Source: Loxodes magnus | Lineage: Eukaryota > Ciliophora > Karyorelictea > Loxodida > Loxodidae | Direction: 5' to 3' | Assembly (NCBI GenBank): GCA_946699065.1 | Contig: CAMPDV010002430.1 | Coordinates: 1 to 64,000, forward strand | DNA length: 64,000 nucleotides | In this document: one piece after another, positions 52,081 to 63,020 of the stretch | Layout of the letters: each line of letters starts with the position of its first letter | Numbering within the stretch: position 1 is the first letter of the stretch | Notes under the pieces: generated by a model | Databases searched by the model: none | What the model saw: the letters and a program-made list of their open reading frames with translations, nothing else | Told to the model about the DNA's origin: nothing | Program-made: the position numbers and the translations under genes

Positions 52081-53870
52081 TGGTTTGAGAAGTACTAAGT
52101 ATTTAGAAAAGTGAAGAAGTAAAGTAAGAAAAGAAGATAGAATTTCAGTTTTAAGGAGTATGGTTTGAGAAGTAATAAGTATTTAGAAAAGTGAAGAAGT
52201 AAAGTAAGAAAAGAAGATAGAGTTTCAGTTTTAAGGAGTATGCTTTGAGAAGTACTAAGTATTTAGAAAAGTGAAGAAGTAAAGTAAGAAAAGAAGACAG
52301 AGTTTCAGTTTTAAGGAGTATGCTTTGAGAAGTAATAAGTATTTGTAAAAGTGAAGAAGTAAAGTAAGAAAAGAAGATAGAGTTTCAGTTTTTAAGGAGT
52401 ATGCTTTGAGAAGTACTAAGTATTTGTAAAAGTGAGAAGTAAAGTAAGAAAAGAAGATAGAATTTCAGTTTTAAGGAGTATGCTTTGAGAAGTACTAAGT
52501 ATTTGTAAAAGTGAAGAAGTAAAGTAAGAAAAGAAGATAGAATTTAAGTTTTAAGGAGTATGCTTTGAGAAGTAATAAGTATTTAGAAAAGTGAAGAAGT
52601 AAAGTAAGAAAAGAAGATAGAATTTCAGTTTTAAGGGAGTATGCTTTGAGAAGTAATAAGTATTTAGAAAAGTGAAGAAGTAAAGTAAGAAAAGAAGATA
52701 GAATTTTAAGTTTTAAGGAGTATGCTTTGAGAAGTAATAAGTATTTGTAAAAGTGAAGAAGTAAAGTAAGAAAAGAAGATAGAATTTCAGTTTTAAGGAG
52801 TATGGTTTGAGAAGTAATAAGTATTTAGAAAAGTGAAGAAGTAAAGTAAGAAAAGAAGATAGAGTTTCAGTTTTAAGGAGTATGGTTTGAGAAGTAATAA
52901 GTATTTGTAAAGTGAAGAAGTAAAGTAAGAAAAGAACATAGAATTTAAGTTTTAAGGAGTATGCTTTGAGAAGTACTAAGTATTTGTAAAAGTGAAGAAG
53001 TAAAGTAAGAAAAGAAGATAGAATTTCAGTTTTAAGGAGTATGCTTTGAGAAGTACTAAGTATTTGTAAAGTGAAGAAGTAAAGTAAGAAAAGAAGATAG
53101 AATTTCAGTTTTAAGGAGTATGCTTTGAGAAGTAATAAGTATTTAGAAAAGTGAAGAAGTAAAGTAAGAAAAGAAGATAGAGTTTCAGTTTTAAGGAGTA
53201 TGGTTTGAGAAGTACTAAGTATTTAGAAAAGTGAAGAAGTAAAGTAAGAAAAGAAGATAGAATTTCAGTTTTAAGGAGTATGGTTTGAGAAGTAATAAGT
53301 ATTTGTAAAAGTGAAGAAGTAAAGTAAGAAAAGAAGATAGAGTTTCAGTTTTAAGGAGTATGCTTTGAGAAGTACTAAGTATTTAGAAAAGTGAAGAAGT
53401 AAAGTAAGAAAAGAAGATAGAATTTCAGTTTTAAGGAGTATGCTTTGAGAAGTAATAAGTATTTAGAAAAGTGAAGAAGTAAAGTAAGAAAAGAAGATAG
53501 AATTTCAGTTTTAAGAGTATGCTTTGAGAAGTAATAAGTATTTGTAAAAGTGAAGAAGTAAAGTAAGAAAAGAAGATAGAATTTCAGTTTTAAGGAGTAT
53601 GCTTTGAGAAGTAATAAGTATTTAGAAAAGTGAAGAAGTAAAGTAAGAAAAGAAGATAGAATTTAAGTTTTAAGGAGTATGCTTTGAGAAGTAATAAGTA
53701 TTTGTAAAAGTGAAGAAGTAAAGTAAGAAAAGAAGATAGAGTTTCAGTTTTAAGGAGTATGCTTTGAGAAGTACTAAGTATTTAGAAAAGTGAAGAAGTA
53801 AAGTAAGAAAAGAAGATAGAATTTCAGTTTTAAGGAGTATGCTTTGAGAAGTACTAAGTATTTAGAAAAG

Positions 53871-54220
53871 GTGTAGAAGTAAAGTAAGAAAAGAAGATAG
53901 AATTTGAGTTTTAAGGAGTATGGTTTGAGAAGTAATAAGTATTTAGAAAAGTGAAGAAGTAAAGTAAGAAAAGAAGATAGAATTTCAGTTTTAAGGAGTA
54001 TGCTTTGAGAAGTAATAAGTATTTAGAAAAGTGAAGAAGTAAAGTAAGAAAAGAAGATAGAGTTTCAGTTTTAAGGAGTATGGTTTGAGAAGTACTAAGT
54101 ATTTAGAAAAGTGAAGAAGTAAAGTAAGAAAAGAAGATAGAATTTAAGTTTTAAGGAGTATGCTTTGAGAAGTACTAAGTATTTGTAAAAGTGAAGAAGT
54201 AAAGTAAGAAAAGAAGATAG
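53871..54220 (-). repeat. Recurring multi-monomer module, 53.9-kb copy
   Basis: Shares the opening five monomers of the 47.5-kb module, starting at the A-at-48 monomer, here preceded by an extra G (AAAAGGTGTAG). The order is lost near 54233, where a G is missing (TTAAGAGTATG). Confidence 0.65.
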
Positions 54221-55309
54221 AATTTCAGTTTTAAGAGTATGCTTTGAGAAGTAATAAGTATTTAGAAAAGTGAAGAAGTAAAGTAAGAAAAGAAGATAGA
54301 ATTTCAGTTTTAAGGAGTATGCTTTGAGAAGTAATAAGTATTTAGAAAAGTGAAGAAGTAAAGTAAGAAAAGAAGATAGAATTTCAGTTTTAAGGAGTAT
54401 GCTTTGAGAAGTAATAAGTATTTGTAAAAGTGAAGAAGTAAAGTAAGAAAAGAAGATAGAGTTTCAGTTTTAAGGAGTATGCTTTGAGAAGTACTAAGTA
54501 TTTAGAAAAGTGTAGAAGTAAAGTAAGAAAAGAAGATAGAATTTCAGTTTTAAGGAGTATGGTTTGAGAAGTACTAAGTATTTAGAAAAGTGAAGAAGTA
54601 AAGTAAGAAAAGAAGATAGAATTTCAGTTTTAAGGAGTATGGTTTGAGAAGTAATAAGTATTTAGAAAAGTGTAGAAGTAAAGTAAGAAAAGAAGATAGA
54701 ATTTCAGTTTTAAGGAGTATGGTTTGAGAAGTACTAAGTATTTAGAAAAGTGTAGAAGTAAAGTAAGAAAAGAAGATAGAATTTCAGTTTTAAGGAGTAT
54801 GGTTTGAGAAGTACTAAGTATTTAGAAAAGTGAAGAAGTAAAGTAAGAAAAGAAGATAGAATTTCAGTTTTAAGGAGTATGGTTTGAGAAGTACTAAGTA
54901 TTTAGAAAAGTGTAGAAGTAAAGTAAGAAAAGAAGATAGAATTTCAGTTTTAAGGAGTATGGTTTGAGAAGTACTAAGTATTTAGAAAAGTGAAGAAGTA
55001 AAGTAAGAAAAGAAGATAGAGTTTCAGTTTTAAGGAGTATGGTTTGAGAAGTAATAAGTATTTAGAAAAGTGAAGAAGTAAAGTAAGAAAAGAAGATAGA
55101 ATTTCAGTTTTAAGGAGTATGCTTTGAGAAGTAATAAGTATTTGTAAAAGTGAAGAAGTAAAGTAAGAAAAGAAGACAGAGTTTCAGTTTTAAGGAGTAT
55201 GCTTTGAGAAGTACTAAGTATTTAGAAAAGTGAAGAAGTAAAGTAAGAAAAGAAGATAGAATTTCAGTTTTAAGGAGTATGGTTTGAGAAGTACTAAGTA
55301 TTTAGAAAA

Positions 55310-55790
55310 GTGTAGAAGTAAAGTAAGAAAAGAAGATAGAATTTGAGTTTTAAGGAGTATGGTTTGAGAAGTAATAAGTATTTAGAAAAGTGAAGAAGTA
55401 AAGTAAGAAAAGAAGATAGAATTTCAGTTTTAAGGAGTATGCTTTGAGAAGTAATAAGTATTTAGAAAAGTGAAGAAGTAAAGTAAGAAAAGAAGATAGA
55501 GTTTCAGTTTTAAGGAGTATGGTTTGAGAAGTACTAAGTATTTAGAAAAGTGAAGAAGTAAAGTAAGAAAAGAAGATAGAATTTAAGTTTTAAGGAGTAT
55601 GCTTTGAGAAGTACTAAGTATTTGTAAAAGTGAAGAAGTAAAGTAAGAAAAGAAGATAGAATTTCAGTTTTAAGGAGTATGCTTTGAGAAGTACTAAGTA
55701 TTTGTAAAAGTGAAGAAGTAAAGTAAGAAAAGAAGATAGAATTTCAGTTTTAAGGAGTATGGTTTGAGAAGTAATAAGTATTTAGAAAAG
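55310..55790 (-). repeat. Recurring multi-monomer module, 55.3-kb copy
   Basis: Matches 47468-47950 monomer by monomer. Its second half is then repeated in tandem with a 320-bp offset: 55501 and 55821 both start AGTTTCAG/AAACC/G-at-67 followed by AATTTAAG. The second 320-bp copy carries one private change (TGAAGTAGTA near 55951). Confidence 0.72.
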
Positions 55791-58394
55791 TGAAGAAGTA
55801 AAGTAAGAAAAGAAGATAGAGTTTCAGTTTTAAGGAGTATGGTTTGAGAAGTACTAAGTATTTAGAAAAGTGAAGAAGTAAAGTAAGAAAAGAAGATAGA
55901 ATTTAAGTTTTAAGGAGTATGCTTTGAGAAGTACTAAGTATTTGTAAAAGTGAAGTAGTAAAGTAAGAAAAGAAGATAGAATTTCAGTTTTAAGGAGTAT
56001 GCTTTGAGAAGTACTAAGTATTTGTAAAAGTGAAGAAGTAAAGTAAGAAAAGAAGATAGAATTTCAGTTTTAAGGAGTATGGTTTGAGAAGTAATAAGTA
56101 TTTAGAAAAGTGAAGAAGTAAAGTAAGAAAAGAAGATAGAATTTCAGTTTTAAGGAGTATGGTTTGAGAAGTAATAAGTATTTGTAAAAGTGAAGAAGTA
56201 AAGTAAGAAAAGAAGATAGAATTTCAGTTTTAAGGAGTATGCTTTGAGAAGTACTAAGTATTTGTAAAAGTGAAGAAGTAAAGTAAGAAAAGAAGATAGA
56301 ATTTCAGTTTTAAGGAGTATGCTTTGAGAAGTAATAAGTATTTGTAAAAGTGAAGAAGTAAAGTAAGAAAAGAAGATAGAGTTTCAGTTTTAAGGAGTAT
56401 GCTTTGAGAAGTACTAAGTATTTGTAAAAGTGAAGAAGTAAAGTAAGAAAAGAAGATAGAATTTAAGTTTTAAGGAGTATGCTTTGAGAAGTACTAAGTA
56501 TTTGTAAAAGTGAAGAAGTAAAGTAAGAAAAGAAGATAGAATTTCAGTTTTAAGGAGTATGCTTTGAGAAGTACTAAGTATTTGTAAAAGTGAAGAAGTA
56601 AAGTAAGAAAAGAAGATAGAATTTCAGTTTTAAGGAGTATGGTTTGAGAAGTAATAAGTATTTAGAAAAGTGAAGAAGTAAAGTAAGAAAAGAAGATAGA
56701 ATTTCAGTTTTAAGGAGTATGGTTTGAGAAGTAATAAGTATTTGTAAAAGTGAAGAAGTAAAGTAAGAAAAGAAGATAGAATTTCAGTTTTAAGGAGTAT
56801 GCTTTGAGAAGTACTAAGTATTTGTAAAAGTGAAGAAGTAAAGTAAGAAAAGAAGATAGAATTTAAGTTTTAAGGAGTATGCTTTGAGAAGTACTAAGTA
56901 TTTGTAAAAGTGAAGAAGTAAAGTAAGAAAAGAAGATAGAATTTCAGTTTTAAGGAGTATGCTTTGAGAAGTAATAAGTATTTGTAAAAGTGAAGAAGTA
57001 AAGTAAGAAAAGAAGATAGAGTTTCAGTTTTAAGGAGTATGCTTTGAGAAGTACTAAGTATTTAGAAAAGTGAAGAAGTAAAGTAAGAAAAGAAGATAGA
57101 ATTTAAGTTTTAAGGAGTATGGTTTGAGAAGTAATAAGTATTTGTAAAAGTGAAGAAGTAAAGTAAGAAAAGAAGATAGAATTTCAGTTTTAAGGAGTAT
57201 GCTTTGAGAAGTACTAAGTATTTGTAAAAGTGAAGAAGTAAAGTAAGAAAAGAAGATAGAATTTCAGTTTTAAGGAGTATGCTTTGAGAAGTAATAAGTA
57301 TTTAGAAAAGTGAAGAAGTAAAGTAAGAAAAGAAGATAGAATTTCAGTTTTAAGGAGTATGCTTTGAGAAGTAATAAGTATTTAGAAAAGTGAAGAAGTA
57401 AAGTAAGAAAAGAAGATAGAATTTAAGTTTTAAGGAGTATGCTTTGAGAAGTACTAAGTATTTAGAAAAGTGAAGAAGTAAAGTAAGAAAAGAAGATAGA
57501 ATTTCAGTTTTAAGGAGTATGCTTTGAGAAGTACTAAGTATTTGTAAAAGTGAAGAAGTAAAGTAAGAAAAGAAGATAGAATTTCAGTTTTAAGGAGTAT
57601 GCTTTGAGAAGTAATAAGTATTTAGAAAAGTGAAGAAGTAAAGTAAGAAAAGAAGATAGAATTTAAGTTTTAAGGAGTATGCTTTGAGAAGTAATAAGTA
57701 TTTGTAAAAGTGAAGAAGTAAAGTAAGAAAAGAAGATAGAGTTTCAGTTTTAAGGAGTATGCTTTGAGAAGTACTAAGTATTTAGAAAAGTGAAGAAGTA
57801 AAGTAAGAAAAGAAGATAGAATTTAAGTTTTAAGGAGTATGCTTTGAGAAGTACTAAGTATTTGTAAAAGTGAAGAAGTAAAGTAAGAAAAGAAGATAGA
57901 ATTTCAGTTTTAAGGAGTATGCTTTGAGAAGTAATAAGTATTTGTAAAAGTGAAGAAGTAAAGTAAGAAAAGAAGATAGAATTTCAGTTTTAAGGAGTAT
58001 GCTTTGAGAAGTAATAAGTATTTGTAAAGTGAAGAAGTAAAGTAAGAAAAGAAGATAGAATTTCAGTTTTAAGGAGTATGGTTTGAGAAGTAATAAGTAT
58101 TTGTAAAAGTGAAGAAGTAAAGTAAGAAAAGAAGATAGAATTTCAGTTTTAAGGAGTATGCTTTGAGAAGTACTAAGTATTTGTAAAAGTGAAGAAGTAA
58201 AGTAAGAAAAGAAGATAGAATTTCAGTTTTAAGGAGTATGCTTTGAGAAGTAATAAGTATTTAGAAAAGTGAAGAAGTAAAGTAAGAAAAGAAGATAGAA
58301 TTTCAGTTTTAAGGAGTATGCTTTGAGAAGTAATAAGTATTAAGAAAAGTGAAGAAGTAAAGTAAGAAAAGAAGATAGAATTTCAGTTTTAAGG

Positions 58395-58790
58395 AGTATG
58401 CTTTGAGAAGTAATAAGTATTTAGAAAAGTGAAGAAGTAAAGTAAGAAAAGAAGATAGAGTTTCAGTTTTAAGGAGTATGCTTTATAAGTACTAAGTATT
58501 TAGAAAAGTGAAGAAGTAAAGTAAGAAAAGAAGATAGAATTTCAGTTTTAAGGAGTATGGTTTGAGAAGTACTAAGTATTTAGAAAAGTGTAGAAGTAAA
58601 GTAAGAAAAGAAGATAGAATTTCAGTTTTAAGGAGTATGGTTTGAGAAGTAATAAGTATTTAGAAAAGTGAAGAAGTAAAGTAAGAAAAGAAGATAGAAT
58701 TTCAGTTTTAAGGAGTATGCTTTGAGAAGTAATAAGTATTTAGAAAAGTGAAGAAGTAAAGTAAGAAAAGAAGATAGAGTTTCAGTTTTA
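58395..58790 (-). repeat. Long-range duplication, copy 2 (partner 38950-39350)
   Basis: Partner of 38950-39350, carrying the same CTTTATAAG defect at 58481. Because that change combines a base loss with a substitution, independent origin is unlikely. This implies exchange across about 19 kb of array or a common ancestral block. Confidence 0.72.
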
Positions 58791-61604
58791 AGGAGTATGG
58801 TTTGAGAAGTACTAAGTATTTAGAAAAGTGAAGAAGTAAAGTAAGAAAAGAAGATAGAATTTAAGTTTTAAGGAGTATGCTTTGAGAAGTACTAAGTATT
58901 TGTAAAAGTGAAGAAGTAAAGTAAGAAAAGAAGATAGAATTTCAGTTTTAAGGAGTATGCTTTGAGAAGTACTAAGTATTTGTAAAAGTGAAGAAGTAAA
59001 GTAAGAAAAGAAGATAGAATTTCAGTTTTAAGGAGTATGCTTTGAGAAGTAATAAGTATTTAGAAAAGTGAAGAAGTAAAGTAAGAAAAGAAGATAGAAT
59101 TTCAGTTTTAAGGAGTATGCTTTGAGAAGTAATAAGTATTTAGAAAAGTGAAGAAGTAAAGTAAGAAAGAAGATAGAATTTCAGTTTTAAGGAGTATGCT
59201 TTGAGAAGTAATAAGTATTTAGAAAAGTGAAGAAGTAAAGTAAGAAAAGAAGATAGAATTTAAGTTTTAAGGAGTATGCTTTGAGAAGTAATAAGTATTT
59301 GTAAAAGTGAAGAAGTAAAGTAAGAAAAGAAGATAGAGTTTCAGTTTTAAGGAGTATGCTTTGAGAAGTACTAAGTATTTAGAAAAGTGAAGAAGTAAAG
59401 TAAGAAAAGAAGATAGAATTTCAGTTTTAAGGAGTATGCTTTGAGAAGTAATAAGTATTTAGAAAATTGAAGAAGTAAAGTAAGAAAAGAAGATAGAATT
59501 TCAGTTTTAAGGAGTATGCTTTGAGAAGTAATAAGTATTTGTAAAAGTGAAGAAGTAAAGTAAGAAAAGAAGATAGAGTTTCAGTTTTAAGGAGTATGCT
59601 TTGAGAAGTACTAAGTATTTAGAAAAGTGAAGAAGTAAAGTAAGAAAAGAAGATAGAATTTAAGTTTTAAGGAGTATGCTTTGAGAAGTACTAAGTATTT
59701 GTAAAAGTGAAGAAGTAAAGTAAGAAAAGAAGATAGAGTTTCAGTTTTAAGGAGTATGCTTTGAGAAGTACTAAGTATTTAGAAAAGTGAAGAAGTAAAG
59801 TAAGAAAAGAAGATAGAATTTCAGTTTTAAGGAGTATGGTTTGAGAAGTACTAAGTATTTAGAAAAGTGTAGAAGTAAAGTAAGAAAAGAAGATAGAATT
59901 TCAGTTTTAAGGAGTATGGTTTGAGAAGTAATAAGTATTTAGAAAAGTGAAGAAGTAAAGTAAGAAAAGAAGATAGAATTTCAGTTTTAAGGAGTATGCT
60001 TTGAGAAGTAATAAGTATTTAGAAAAGTGAAGAAGTAAAGTAAGAAAAGAAGATAGAGTTTCAGTTTTAAGGAGTATGGTTTGAGAAGTATTAAGTATTT
60101 AGAAAAGTGAAGAAGTAAAATATGAAAAGAAGATAGAATTTAAGTTTTAAGGAGTATGCTTTGAGAAGTACTAAGTATTTGTAAAAGTGAAGAAGTAAAG
60201 TAAGAAAAGAAGATAGAATTTCAGTTTTAAGGAGTATGCTTTGAGAAGTAATAAGTATTTAGAAAAGTGAAGAAGTAAAGTAAGAAAAGAAGATAGAGTT
60301 TCAGTTTTAAGGAGTATGCTTTGAGAAGTAATAAGTATTTAGAAAAGTGAAGAAGTAAAGTAAGAAAAGAAGATAGAATTTCAGTTTTAAGGAGTATGCT
60401 TTGAGAAGTACTAAGTATTTAGAAAAGTGAAGAAGTAAAGTAAGAAAAGAAGATAGAATTTCAGTTTTAAGGAGTATGCTTTGAGAAGTAATAAGTATTT
60501 GTAAAAGTGAAGAAGTAAAGTAAGAAAAGAAGATAGAATTTCAGTTTTAAGGAGTATGCTTTGAGAAGTAATAAGTATTTGTAAAAGTGAAGAAGTAAAG
60601 TAAGAAAAGAAGATAGAGTTTCAGTTTTAAGGAGTATGCTTTGAGAAGTACTAAGTATTTAGAAAAGTGAAGAAGTAAAGTAAGAAAAGAAGATAGAATT
60701 TCAGTTTTAAGGAGTATGCTTTGAGAAGTAATAAGTATTTAGAAAATTGAAGAAGTAAAGTAAGAAAAGAAGATAGAATTTAAGTTTTAAGGAGTATATT
60801 TTGAGAAGTAATAAGTATTTAGAAAAGTGAAGAAGTAAAGTAAGAAAAGAAGATAGAATTTCAGTTTTAAGGAGTATGCTTTGAGAAGTAATAAGTATTT
60901 AGAAAAGTGAAGAAGTAAAGTAAGAAAAGAAGATAGAATTTCAGTTTTAAGGAGTATGCTTTGAGAAGTAATAAGTATTTAGAAAAGTGAAGAAGTAAAG
61001 TAAGAAAAGAAGATAGAATTTAAGTTTTAAGGAGTATGCTTTGAGAAGTACTAAGTATTTGTAAAAGTGAAGAAGTAAAGTAAGAAAAGAAGATAGAATT
61101 TCAGTTTTAAGGAGTATGGTTTGAGAAGTAATAAGTATTTAGAAAAGTGAAGAAGTAAAGTAAGAAAAGAAGATAGAGTTTCAGTTTTAAGGAGTATGGT
61201 TTGAGAAGTACTAAGTATTTAGAAAAGTGAAGAAGTAAAGTAAGAAAAGAAGATAGAGTTTCAGTTTTAAGGAGTATGGTTTGAGAAGTAATAAGTATTT
61301 AGAAAAGTGAAGAAGTAAAGTAAGAAAAGAAGATAGAATTTCAGTTTTAAGGAGTATGCTTTGAGAAGTAATAAGTATTTAGAAAAGTGAAGAAGTAAAG
61401 TAAGAAAAGAAGATAGAATTTCAGTTTTAAGGAGTATGCTTTGAGAAGTACTAAGTATTTAGAAAAGTGAAGAAGTAAAGTAAGAAAAGAAGATAGAATT
61501 TCAGTTTTAAGGAGTATGCTTTGAGAAGTAATAAGTATTTAGAAAAGTGAAGAAGTAAAGTAAGAAAAGAAGATAGAATTTAAGTTTTAAGGAGTATATT
61601 TTGA

Positions 61605-62244
61605 GAAGTAATAAGTATTTAGAAAAGTGAAGAAGTAAAGTAAGAAAAGAAGATAGAATTTCAGTTTTAAGGAGTATGCTTTGAGAAGTAATAAGTATTT
61701 AGAAAAGTGAAGAAGTAAAGTAAGAAAAGAAGATAGAATTTCAGTTTTAAGGAGTATGCTTTGAGAAGTAATAAGTATTTAGAAAAGTGAAGAAGTAAAG
61801 TAAGAAAAGAAGATAGAGTTTCAGTTTTAAGGAGTATGGTTTGAGAAGTATTAAGTATTTAGAAAAGTGAAGAAGTAAAGTAAGAAAAGAAGATAGAATT
61901 TCAGTTTTAAGGAGTATGGTTTGAGAAGTACTAAGTATTTAGAAAAGTGAAGAAGTAAAGTAAGAAAAGAAGATAGAATTTCAGTTTTAAGGAGTATGCT
62001 TTGAGAAGTACTAAGTATTTAGAAAAGTGAAGAAGTAAAGTAAGAAAAGAAGATAGAATTTCAGTTTTAAGGAGTATGCTTTGAGAAGTAATAAGTATTT
62101 AGAAAATTGAAGAAGTAAAGTAAGAAAAGAAGATAGAATTTAAGTTTTAAGGAGTATATTTTGAGAAGTAATAAGTATTTAGAAAAGTGAAGAAGTAAAG
62201 TAAGAAAAGAAGATAGAATTTCAGTTTTAAGGAGTATGCTTTGA
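61605..62244 (-). repeat. 640-bp higher-order repeat, copy 1 (8 monomers)
   Basis: Eight monomers repeated immediately downstream. GTATTAAGT at 61847/62487 and AGAAAATTGA at 62101/62741 are exactly 640 bp apart, as are the TATATTTTGAG monomers near 62155/62795. The block contains most of the haplotype also found at 51510-52080. Confidence 0.88.
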
Positions 62245-63020
62245 GAAGTAATAAGTATTTAGAAAAGTGAAGAAGTAAAGTAAGAAAAGAAGATAGAATT
62301 TCAGTTTTAAGGAGTATGCTTTGAGAAGTAATAAGTATTTAGAAAAGTGAAGAAGTAAAGTAAGAAAAGAAGATAGAATTTCAGTTTTAAGGAGTATGCT
62401 TTGAGAAGTAATAAGTATTTAGAAAAGTGAAGAAGTAAAGTAAGAAAAGAAGATAGAGTTTCAGTTTTAAGGAGTATGGTTTGAGAAGTATTAAGTATTT
62501 AGAAAAGTGAAGAAGTAAAGTAAGAAAAGAAGATAGAATTTCAGTTTTAAGGAGTATGGTTTGAGAAGTACTAAGTATTTAGAAAAGTGAAGAAGTAAAG
62601 TAAGAAAAGAAGATAGAATTTCAGTTTTAAGGAGTATGCTTTGAGAAGTACTAAGTATTTAGAAAAGTGAAGAAGTAAAGTAAGAAAAGAAGATAGAATT
62701 TCAGTTTTAAGGAGTATGCTTTGAGAAGTAATAAGTATTTAGAAAATTGAAGAAGTAAAGTAAGAAAAGAAGATAGAATTTAAGTTTTAAGGAGTATATT
62801 TTGAGAAGTAATAAGTATTTAGAAAAGTGAAGAAGTAAAGTAAGAAAAGAAGATAGAATTTCAGTTTTAAGGAGTATGCTTTGAGAAGTAATAAGTATTT
62901 AGAAAAGTGAAGAAGTAAAGTAAGAAAAGAAGATAGAATTTCAGTTTTAAGGAGTATGCTTTGAGAAGTAATAAGTATTTAGAAAAGTGAAGAAGTAAAG
63001 TAAGAAAAGAAGATAGAATT
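62245..63020 (-). repeat. 640-bp higher-order repeat, copy 2 (8 monomers plus overlap)
   Basis: Tandem copy of 61605-62244, followed by about 136 bp of continued homology. It breaks where the monomer near 63021 reads AATTTAAG and its counterpart near 62381 reads AATTTCAG. No internal differences were noticed, so it appears very recent. Related TATATTTTGAG monomers continue to the window edge (63597, 63997). Confidence 0.85.
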
